Source of the DNA: Cristatella mucedo
Lineage: Eukaryota > Bryozoa > Phylactolaemata > Cristatellidae
Length of the DNA: 62,000 bases
Direction of reading: 5' to 3'
Assembly (NCBI GenBank): GCA_009760855.2
Contig: WPIO01000067.1
Coordinates: forward strand, 1,522,501 to 1,584,500
The notes under the pieces are model-generated. The model saw only the letters and a program-made list of their open reading frames with translations. It was not told where the DNA came from and searched no databases. A program made the translations under genes and the position numbers. Below, piece after piece: positions 20,440 to 62,000 of the stretch. Position 1 is the stretch's first letter; every line of letters starts with the position of its first letter.

Positions 20440-23275
20440 AACTTGTATGCAAGCCTCTTAATCTGCGTCGCATCCTGTTAAGTTTCACCTCCTAAATACC
20501 TGATCTCTAAAACCAAGGGGTTACTTATCCGCGATCAGGCTTTCGAGGAGAAGCTAAATGGATTTCTGCTTACCGAAACGTGGATGACGCCCTGCTCAGG
20601 TAGCTGTATATCTGAGACCACCCCACCCGGGTTCTCATTATTTCAGTCTATGCGATCTGACAAGGTTGGTGGCGGGTTTCAATTGCTGTTCGAGAATCTT
20701 TTGGCTGTAAGATATGCAGTCGTTTGCATCGTTTGAATCAGTTGCAATCATGTTCTCGTCAAAGATAGTGCCTCTAACTGTTGCGATATATCGACCTCCT
20801 TCTGGCTGTCTACACGTTTTTCTACACAAGTTTTGGGAGTCCCTCACTAAAATATTTGTGTGTTACAGGCTGTTACTGATTACAGGAGACTTTAATATTG
20901 ACGTTGGCAACCCTACCAACAGCCTGGTCCACTCATCTCTTAGCTGCCTGGAGAACTTAGGGTTGATCCAACACGAGAATCATACCACTCACATCGGTGG
21001 CCGTATCCTATATCTCGCGATCACTAAGGATGCCTACCCACTGACCTTGTGGTGTGCCCGCTGACCCTCTCGGATTGCTGTTCGGTCTCGTTTAGTGTTT
21101 TTGCTCCATTGTACGTACAGGTAATGTCGAGTTTGTCCAGCGACGTAACTTAAAAGCAGTGGCCAAGACAAACCTTTGAAATCTGTGTGTGATGCAGGTC
21201 TACTTGATCTGCACCCAATCTTGACCAACCGCCTCGATACCCTCACTGATGCAGTGAACATGACACTTAGGAGTGCCCTTGATAAGCATGCCCTCGTACA
21301 CTGTGTCGTGTACATAGTCATAGAGACTAATTTCAATTTACAAAAATATTCTAAAGATTCACTGTGTTCAGGGCAGGCTTGAACGTGATTTTAATAAATC
21401 TGGGTCCGACGAAGGTCTAGTCAATTTCAAAGACTTGCTTAGAGTCTACGTCCGGAAGCTGAAAAAAACCCATGCTCCTTTTTTTCACTCGGAAATCTTA
21501 GAAATCCAGGAACTCGGATCCAAAACAGATTTATCGGGCGGTATGCAATTTGCCGGCCCAATGCTGAGATGGCTCTCTCCCCAGATATTAATTGCTCAGT
21601 CAAAAGGTGTTCAGCCCTCTTTACTGGAAAAACTGTGCACATTCGTACCTTCATAAATCCCCCACCGACTAAAGCAATAGCTGAATCACAACCTGTAACC
21701 TTCCTTAATAGATTTTCCGAGTTTTCTGAGTGCGACATGGCTACCTTGATAAGGTCTAGGGAAAAAAGCTCGCCTCCTGGAGACCGCAGGACATCATCTC
21801 TGCGATTTTCACCATCAAACCAACATAGCCTAGCCATAACCAAAATTGGTAATGCTTCTCTGGAAGAAGGGGTTCTATCCAAGTCCTTCAAATCGGAAAT
21901 CTTTAGGCAGATACTTAAAAAGCCTGGATTAGATACAGAGGTCCTTGAAAGCTATCGCCAGCTTCTCTTCTTCCTTTGTTTCAAAGATTCTTGTAGAAAC
22001 TGTCGCAAAGCAGCTGGTAGAACACATTGTAAGGAATGAATGTCAGACAAATTTCAACCTGGGTTCAAGCGGCCTGACCCCTCGCCTGACACTTCTCTCC
22101 TCCAAGTTACCAATGAAATCCCATGCAGTAACGGTGAAAGGAGTGGCACTGCCCTGGCTCTGCTTGACCTGTCAGCTGCCTTCGATACCACTGATAGCAA
22201 TGTCCTACTTGAACTATTGATAACAACGATCGGTCTGGCAGACGAGGCACTAGCGTGGTTTAAACCGTACTTGTTTGATCGTGTCAATTCTGTGTCGAAA
22301 GAGGAGACAGGTCTCATCCACCAGATCAGTCACCTATGGAGTCCCTCAAGGGTCCGTCATCGGTCCGTTGCTGTTCTCAATTTATACTCAACCTCTGGGA
22401 AAAGTGATTAAGGCCCAAGAAATAGGATATCACTTTTATGCTGACGATACTCAGCTGAATTTATAATTCACACCTTCGGAATCTGCTACAGCAACTGATA
22501 AACTGAATGCTTGCCTTGCCGACATTCGATCCTGGATTTCGGACAATTTCTTGAGACTAAAGACATTAAAACTTAACTGGTTCTCATTGGACACCCTAAG
22601 CGTATGGCTGGATTAGAAGGCTTTGCTATTCTAATAGGTGATAATGTTGTGCGACCATCACCACGTGCTCTGACGTTAGGTGTCGTCTTTGACAACTGTC
22701 TAAATTTTAAAAGCGTCGTTCAGAAGACTGTTTCTACAGCTAGCCATCACGTCCTATCCACATCTTACATGAGGGACGGTCTTTCACGTTGGCTTGCAAA
22801 AGATTTAACTAGATCTTTAGTTCTGTCTCGACTATATTTATTGCAAGTTCGCTTTGACTGGGCTACCGTAAAAAGCCACCAGGCCACTGCAGCTGGAATG
22901 TGAATATGGCTGCAAGGCTAGTTTGCCAATCCCAGAGGTTTGCCATGTGTCTTCTTTGCTAAAAGAGCTAGGATGACTGGCGGTTGATCAACGGACACAC
23001 ATCAAAGTTCTCACGCTGAACTAAATGGCCCGCCTTAACTTGGCTCCTCCATATCTATCTAGCTGAACTGCTGCATCAGTTTCAGCCTCCTCGCGCCCTC
23101 GGGTGCTGTGTGGGCAATAAATTAGCCGCTCCTCCATTCCTCCTCCGCTTAGAGACCGTGGAAGACAGAAGCTTTAACTCTGCAGGTCCTATAGACTGTG
23201 GAGCTCGCCTCCACGATTCGTACGCAACGGCGACTACTCTGCTGCTGCTGCCGATTACGGCACATCCTTTCCAGC
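20440..23275 (+). mobile_element. broken L2/CR1-clade LINE (endonuclease plus reverse transcriptase)
   Basis: Domains run in order. From about 20500 an endonuclease-like segment contains LLTETWMTPC and DKVGGGF, then YRPPSGC (about 20787) and LLITGDFNIDVGNP (about 20873). A linker reads SITK-like (ITKIGNASLEEGVLSKSFKS, about 21840). The RT follows, with LLDLSAAFDTTDSNVLL (about 22165), [20 protein letters not shown] (about 22332) and FYADDTQL (about 22434). A C-terminal part has GVVFDNCLNFKS and ends near ELLHQFQPPRALG (about 23060-23110). At least three frame changes and several stops interrupt it, so it is dead. It lacks the shared 3' tail and is therefore truncated at the 3' end. Confidence 0.9.
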
Positions 23276-24120
23276 TGTGTTGAGCTACTACTTCAATATT
23301 ACTCACAATCTCAACTGCTCTCCTGACTCTGCTATGCTTCCCACTTTCTCTTAGTTGCGTGAGACGAATTGAAAGCCGCTGAGGCGGTGAGTGCACTATA
23401 CAAAACTCTCCTGCATTGAAACATAGTAACACCTACATAGCCTTTATGGCTTAGTGGAGTTACAGACGGAGATACATTAAATTAAATTACGGCGTTTTCC
23501 TGTGCAAGGTGCCTCATCTATTGGTAGATATTCAACTCAAATTTTATTTACATCTATTTAAATAGATGTCATGTCAACATCCCCAAATCACATGATGCTT
23601 TGGTATTACTTCGGGTAGCCTGTAGCCGCAAGCACAATAAACTGCTAAGCTTGTTTTTAGTAGTTAATCAAATTTTAAGCTCGTAGTTTTCTTTGCTGAT
23701 TCATGGGTACAGAATGCACAGTTTTTTTGTGAGCCCATTTGCTACAAGACTAAAATGCTTTTCACCACAACAGCACAGCTAGGCAGCAAGCACAATGCAC
23801 ATCGGCCTGGCGGACTCGACGAATTACCACAATCCACTCTAATTCGGCTAAAATCGACCGGACATTAGCTTCGACGAGCTCGAATTTTGGGCGGAAATTG
23901 CGGTACACCTTCGCTTTAATCTATACACCAAAGTTCATGTCATTGTACGCCCGCCCGCCTATGCAAATGAGCTGCAACGACAAAGGCAACGTACCGAAAT
24001 CCACTTTTTAGATCGCTTCAAATCTACCGCAATTCAGTTGCAGAAATCTCCAAAAACGTTTGGAAAAAACTAAACTACGCTATATTTTAAAAATTTGCCC
24101 AGAAAATTTCGCCTGATTCC
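23276..24120. other. AT-rich intergenic DNA, no gene seen
   Basis: Lower GC than its surroundings. A weak palindrome, ATTTAAATAGAT, lies near 23553-23568. From about 23800 scattered GCAATCC/AATCGAC-like words foreshadow the satellite-like array. Confidence 0.4.
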
Positions 24121-25990
24121 GCTCACGCGTTCTCACGTAGTCCACTGAAATAAGATTGCAGCGGCCCTAGCTAATACCGAACAATCCCCTGCATTCCACC
24201 GAGCAACGAAAGAAGTCCTGCTAGAAAAAGTCCTTCTTTGATTGCATGCGACAGTACGCATGCGACAGTTCACTCTGCGGCGATAGCACTCAAAAAATTT
24301 CACTTGAATTGGCACTGCCGTTCTCGTGCAATGCACTGCAATCGACTGCAACGGCTCTGTCCCATACGGAAATCCACCGCAATCCGCCTCAATCCTCCGC
24401 AAAGCGACCATAACTCATACACTAGAAGCTCGAATTATGATAGCACGCTGCTATACTCTTCAGTTAATGTGTAATCGCACTTTCACTACAATTGCCTCGT
24501 CCATTCTGCAGCAATGCACTGCAATCGACTGCAATGGCCCGAGCCAATACCGCAATCTATGACAAACCGATTCAAAATGTCCCGAAATCGGTTTCTCAAT
24601 GCTCCAATTTTTAAATGCATAATACAAAGCAGACTGTTTACAATGCAATCACATCATTTTAACCAATTTCGCTCATACAATCTCGGGCAACTCAAGGAAA
24701 TTTACGGCAAAGACTCGGCTCGAAGCAGCAATCCACTAAAGTCAGTGGCAAATCGACCACAAATTACTGCTCAAAGCTCCAATTGTCATTGCATTTAACA
24801 TTTCATAGCTTTAAAAGTGAAATCTTTAAAAGCAATTTTGCACGTTAATTCTCAACAACGCACGGCAATCGGTTGCATTGATATGGGCCAATACCTCAAT
24901 CCTGAGGCTAATCGACAAGAAATCGGCTGCACTAAGCTTCAACTCTCACTCCACGTAACATCTCACTGGCGTGCACATACTTTCAACCCAGTCTGTGAGT
25001 TCAATCTCGGGCAATGCTTAGCAATCGACGGTAACGGTCCGAGCAAAGATGGGATCCATTGTGATCCATCAAAAATCACCAAAAAGTGGCTGGGCCAATT
25101 TCAAATTTTTCTTACGCGTCACAGCGAACTGTGTTTAAAGTGCAACGACATCCTTTCAACCAATCGCACGTGTGCAATCGCGAGCAATCATTGGCAATCG
25201 ATAGCAATGGCCAACCCGCGGCCAATCGACAAGCAATCGGTAGTGCGCAGCTCCGATTGTCATCGCATATAACATTCCTCTGCGTCAAAGTGTAACCATG
25301 GCATTTCTAAGCAGCTATGCTCGATAACTGTCTGCAATTTACGGCAATCCGCAGTCATGGTGGGAGCTAATACCGTAGTCCGTGGAAAATCGACAAGATT
25401 GGTTTCGCGAAACTGCGACTCTTATTCCGCGTAACATCTCACTATGCGTTCGTCCGCATTATTTGCATAATTCGCGCATGCAATGGCCCGGCAATGGCCC
25501 GGCTTCAACCGTATTCTGTTTCAGATTGACTAGACATTGGGTGCCCGTAGCTCCAATTATCCTACCAGATGACGCTCACTGTGCGTGTAAATACTATAAA
25601 CCCACTGCGTGCGTTCAATCTCACGCAAAGTATGTCAGTTTCCAGTAATGGCGCCAGGAAAATACGGCAATCTAGGATGGCAAGTTACAAATGTACACAA
25701 ACCTGCTTGAAGAGGCTGCAACTTATTTCACGTATTACAGCGAACTGTTTGAAAAGTGCAATCACATCGTTTCAATCGATCGCGAACGTACAATCGAGAG
25801 CAACACACGGCAATTGACAAAAGTGACCGGGTTGAATACAGCTAGCCAAGGCAAGTTGACTGAAAATTGACTTTGATATGCTCGAATTACTATGCCATAT
25901 GACATTTAATAAACGTGCACATACTTGCAACGCATTGCGAGCATTCAAACTCGGGCAATCGGAATGACAATCGAAAGCGAGCGTCACTGG
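24120..25990. repeat. degenerate satellite-like array, ~145-183-bp period, ~10 units
   Basis: A recurrent anchor, GCAATGCACTGCAATCGACTG or close variants, appears near 24331, 24514, 24684, 24857, 25014, 25186, 25327, 25480, 25625, 25803 and 25945. Other words follow in fixed order: GGCCCGAGCCAATACCGCAA, AAATCGACAAGAAATCGGTT, GCTCCAATTGTCATTGCA and TAACATTTCAC. Units are strongly diverged and spacing varies because of indels. There is no open reading frame pattern. Confidence 0.75.
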
Positions 25991-26003
25991 ACAAATATAT
26001 TTA

Positions 26004-26004
<1 letters not shown>

Positions 26005-26042
<38 letters not shown>

Positions 26043-26055
26043 CTATATATATAGT
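26005..26055. repeat. (TA)n microsatellite at the array edge
   Basis: TATATATATA runs with two TTTATACTATA interruptions sit immediately right of the satellite-like array. Confidence 0.9.
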
Positions 26056-28059
26056 GTAAATATATACAAAATAGCCAACGCTTGCTTTACGCTGCCAATT
26101 GCAAGGTGTAACATTTCTTATAGAGCGCATTGACCGCGGGCTCTCGGATCAGGTTGAAATCCGCAGACTTAATATCTCTATCTCTAAGACTGATCCATAC
26201 CTTAGCATTAGAGTGTGCTGCTATTAAATTTATTTTAGTATACAATGTTAGTTAATAAATATGTGCTAATAAAGCCCGATAAAAGCTCGCTCTGGGCCGT
26301 TGACAATTTACGATCGCAAAGGAGATTAATGAAAAGCAATTAATAATTAAAGAAAGCGATTCGATTGATGAAAAGCAATTAATCGAAAGCAACTTCATTG
26401 GAGAATTTAAACCGTAATTTAGGCCGAACTACTTGGAAATAGTTTTTCAATTATTTCTTCATAGCGGCTCGCCGTTTTGCCTCTTTTTTTGCATTAAGCC
26501 CCTTGAGTATTAAAAGGATGGCTGTGGCATCTGCTATAACTACATCTAGGTGCTGCTACGGTATAATTTTGCAGCTTGCAAAAAAAGCGTCCGCAATAGA
26601 CTGCGTGGGCTTTGCTGAGCGATGCGCCGGGGGTTAACGCCGAGTGTCACCCGGTGGCTTGCTTGGCGACGTCATAATACGCGGCTGCTTCCACTTAATG
26701 ATAACCTCCCTCTCTATTTCTCTGCTGGGCAGCAGTTCCCAGCAACAGCGGGGTCATAGACAGCATTAAGCCGAGGACAGAGCCGGACTTGGATCTTGGC
26801 AGAGGCCGGCCGCCATTTTCAAGTAAGCCGAAGTGGTGCTGTCGATTGCTCGAGCCGCTAGACGCACGTCTTCAGATCGGTTCAAGGGGTCCAGGGCAGC
26901 GTGAACGGAAGTGTCGTCATTCCCGAAGTACTATTCGCCAGAATAGCGGCACTGCAATTTCGCCTGTCATTAGTTGTATTCGCTTCGGGAAGCGAGTCAA
27001 ACCAGGCGATTCTCGGGCCCAGCTTACGTTACAGAGTCGCGGCTTCTCACCGCTCGTAGTTGAGCGATACTTCACCTTTGTCGCAGTTAGAAATGGCAGC
27101 CTTTTCGCCGAACGTGACGCTCATCGTCCGGATGGCTATGCCTGGCAGTAAAAGTACTTTCGCTTTTTTAAGCGCCTGTCGTCCGCAGAAATTGATGCCG
27201 ATAGTGGAAACCCTTTACCGCGGTGGACTGAATCCGAGCAGCGCACGTGCGGTTCGCGCGTCCGTTCACATTCCCGTCGGACGCTTCGAAGCGTCGCCAT
27301 CGTCCGCGTGCAGCGCGCCTAGCTACCGTGCTAGCTTCCGGCGTCTGCAGGCTAGTGCGGACCGAGAGCTGATAGCGGAGATCGCGTTCGCGATCAAGTC
27401 TAAGGGTGGGACTGAACTTTCAAGCTTTAAAATCTCCGCTCATGTCGCGCGCCGTCCTTCTCTCGCTGAAAGACAGCTGGCGACAGATGCGCAGCCTTGT
27501 GGATCACGAGCCGAGTCCGTCGCAACGGAGCCGCGGCCAGCACGTTCGTCGCTGGCGCGCCGGATGTGCGCGGTTTCACGTCGCCGCGACCGGCGAGAGG
27601 CGGCGAGCCCTTCGTTGAGGCGACGGGAAGGCGTGAGAAAGCCTTTAGGGCTTACGCTGCGTCCGTCCCGCTTCCGCAAGCCCGGCGATTGCTGTCTCAG
27701 CCTGATATCTACGTTTAGCTTTGTAACCGCGCAAAGAAGGTCGTCCCCCGGTTCTCTGCCGGCGGACTGTGCGATGCCGCGCTGCAGTGCGGTTAAAACA
27801 CAGGCGACCACAACTGGGTGCCGAAAGCAACAGTTTATCGTGGGCCTGTTAGTAGCGGTTACGCGCCGGCGCAAGCGCTTTACGCGGCGCGCACCGGACC
27901 GACGGAGTTAACTGCACGAACTCCCGAAGCCCGTGTATAATAAAACTATCCTATGCTCGCGTCGCTAGCGATTCTCCCAACCCCAAAGGCGGCCGCTACA
28001 GCACCCCAAGATACGAGCAGCTAACTGAGCAGCCTAAGTTGCACTTAGCTGTCCGTCGC
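26056..28059. other. intergenic: AT-rich, then a GC-rich island, no supported gene
   Basis: AT-rich to about 26580, with repeated AAAGCAATTAAT-type words near 26330-26395. It is GC- and CpG-rich from about 26640 to 27910, with many open frames on both strands (up to about 280 codons) but no domain or splice support. GCCGCCATTTT at 26809-26819 resembles a YY1/initiator-type site. The island could be a distal promoter or contain a non-coding 5' exon of the large gene to the right; this is inference. Confidence 0.35.
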
Positions 28060-28520
28060 CGTAGGTTCGTCTCTCGTGCTCTCGAAGCGTAGTCTCGCAT
28101 CGACTACCGAAGCTGCAGCCCCGAGCTCTCGAGGCGTAGTCTCTGATCGACTACCCAAGCTGTCCCCCGAGCTCTGTCACTCGTCTCATTATATTGTCTC
28201 TCTTCTCAACTCCTGACCTCGCGCGCAGCTGCTATTTCTACTTCAGCGTATTGGTCGGTGCACATCCTGACCGCAACGTCTGCACCAGGCTTCATTCTAA
28301 CTTGAGCGGGTAGACCAGGAGCCGGGCTTGTACTAGGTGTCCAAGTCGAACCCGCTAAGACAACCACGTTAGTCGCTCCATCTCCTAACCGCATCGCCTG
28401 CATAAAGCTCCATTCTAACCTGAGCTAGGCGAGTCAGGAGCTGGGTCTGTACTAGGCGCCCTAGTCGACCCCCCCCCTAAAAGCAAGGGCTCCCATCGCG
28501 GCTAAGCTGAGAGCTGCACC
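28060..28520. repeat. dispersed repeat shared with 14400-14950
   Basis: Second copy of the unclassified family, ending in GCAAGGGCTCCCATCGCGGC and then TAAGCTGAGAGCTGC. Inside it, a short tandem pair (GAGCTCTCGAGGCGTAGTCT type, 28075-28165) and a pair around CATTCTAACYTGAGC (28290-28440) are visible. Confidence 0.55.
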
Positions 28521-28890
28521 AGTGTAGCTTTAGTTTGCCGCTTTCGTCGCTTGGCGGCGGCTGCCCGCCGCGGCGGCGAATTACGCGCCGGCAGACGCTG
28601 TGGCTAGGAGAGCAACATGAAAAGCCTTCCGGAGTAATCGCCACCTCGTTCTCTCAGCTTACAGTGTACTCGCTGTGCGCGCTCCGCGCTGAAATTCAAG
28701 CACCGGGTATGTCGACTGCCGTACCCTACTGCATCTGCATGGCGTTGACGTACGCAGAGTGCACGCAGTTGGTCAGAAAGTGCTGTGAGATAGGCGTTCA
28801 ACTTTGCGATCTCTATCGCGATCCCTACGCCTTGTCAGTGCTATACGCAAAGGCTATGCTAACCTTCTTGATGGAAATTACACGTCAACG

Positions 28891-28952
<62 letters not shown>

Positions 28953-29604
28953 CGAGCGAGAGAGAGAGAGAGCGAGAGAGAGAGCGTGCAACATTGAGCT
29001 CCGGATGCTGGATCCCCGGATGCTGCTACAGCGACCGCGAGAAATTGAGCCACACACGAGAACGGAAAAATTGCGCTGCTGCGAGAGCAATTACATTTCG
29101 TGAGCACCCGCCTGGTATGTGCTAGATCTCCCTCGCAGCTCACCATTAGGAAACCCACCGGCGACCCCACGCAGACCCCCACCCACGCGTCGCCGGCGAC
29201 GCCGGCTCAGAGACGCCTTCGCACTGGCTCAAACAGTTTTCCTTATGCACGGCACATCCGAACGTAATGAAACGGCCGTTTACTTTTTGAACCACTTATT
29301 AAAAATTGTATGGCCACTGCGGAGCGGTAGCTCGGTATGCAATATCCGTCCGGCCGCTCGCCGGCCGCAGCTACTAACAGCGTCGGCGGCAGCCGAGAGG
29401 GCTAACCGGGCCGGAAGTTGTGCCGTTGGCGATAGGCCGAATCAGCTGTTTTCACTCGAATACCGGGACGCCAAGGAAATTAGCGTCGGAAATATATTTC
29501 TCAGCAGTGTTCCACAGCGCGTCGCCGAACGGCCAGAGGCGGTGCCAACAGGGTGTCAATTCTATTCGAAACCGGAAAAGAAAGAAACTCACTAGTGTAC
29601 CATC
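28521..29604 (+). promoter_or_regulatory. upstream/5' UTR region of the MAP7-like gene
   Basis: GC-rich DNA immediately before the proposed start codon. A GA tract lies at 28891-28986. A TAG in frame with the ATG lies four codons upstream (29593-29595), so the frame cannot extend further 5'. No TATA box or defined start site is seen. A non-coding first exon further left is possible. Confidence 0.35.
28891..28986. repeat. (GA)n microsatellite with GC interruptions
   Basis: About 50 bp of pure GA followed by GAGCGAGAGAGAGCGAGCGA variants. Confidence 0.95.
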
Positions 29605-61915
<32,311 letters not shown>

Positions 61916-62000
61916 GTATGTGTACTCGTGGCTGCCGCTTGCTGCCTTGCAGAGCACTGGTCGCTGGCCACTTGATCGTGCGCTCCTCGCTAAATGGTGA
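61916..62000 (+). other. start of intron 10
   Basis: Only 85 bp are visible. The gene continues to the right; a C-terminal coiled coil would be expected for a MAP7 family member. Confidence 0.5.

Noticed and set aside
27060-27911. 283-codon plus-strand open frame, one part starting MPRCSAV
   Set aside because: The start briefly recalls a THAP-type N-terminus, but the required Cys/His spacing and later motifs are absent.

Overview
The window is metazoan nuclear DNA from an invertebrate. The evidence is interrupted genes with GT-AG introns, an L2/CR1-type LINE, tRNA-headed SINEs, fold-back elements and very dense microsatellites. There are no operons, ribosome binding sites, CRISPR arrays or complete rRNA/tRNA genes. 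The phylum cannot be fixed from this sequence; the coiled-coil gene looks most like invertebrate ensconsin, and I only infer a protostome. Most long open frames here are artefacts of GC-rich DNA or of CT/GA repeats. I accepted coding exons only where peptide family resemblance, splice signals and splice phase agreed. Layout: (1) 1-2.3 kb, minus strand: the first two coding exons of a secreted apolipoprotein D-like lipocalin. Its later exons lie off the left edge. A 10-bp minisatellite lies beyond exon 2. (2) 2.3-29.6 kb: about 27 kb of apparently intergenic DNA. GC-rich islands without convincing genes alternate with LINE and SINE remnants, a fold-back element with a LINE fragment nested inside it, a decayed copy of lipocalin exon 1 at 14.2 kb, a broken L2-like LINE at 20.4-23.3 kb, and a degenerate satellite-like array of roughly 145-183 bp units at 24.1-26.0 kb. 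(3) 29.6 kb to the right edge, plus strand: one large gene read as ten coding exons (29605-61915, continuing beyond the window). All nine exon junctions keep the reading frame. The predicted protein (986 codons so far, 1007 with an alternative donor) has a low-complexity N-terminus, a charged coiled coil, an AFGFGSSSPR motif that I associate with MAP7/ensconsin kinesin-1 cofactors, a basic Ser/Ala-rich linker, and a four-fold repeated KTLERLATPK-type motif. Its introns carry CT tracts, SINEs, a second fold-back element, a 189-bp duplication, twin perfect hairpins and a 17-bp perfect tandem array. The two genes are transcribed divergently. The mobile elements are connected: one short 3' tail (ending in TTA repeats) is found on LINE C-terminal fragments, on a tRNA-headed SINE and beside a longer non-coding module. 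This points to a LINE/SINE partnership. One tail copy has a GA microsatellite expanded from its internal AGAGAG core, which suggests one source for the many CT/GA tracts.
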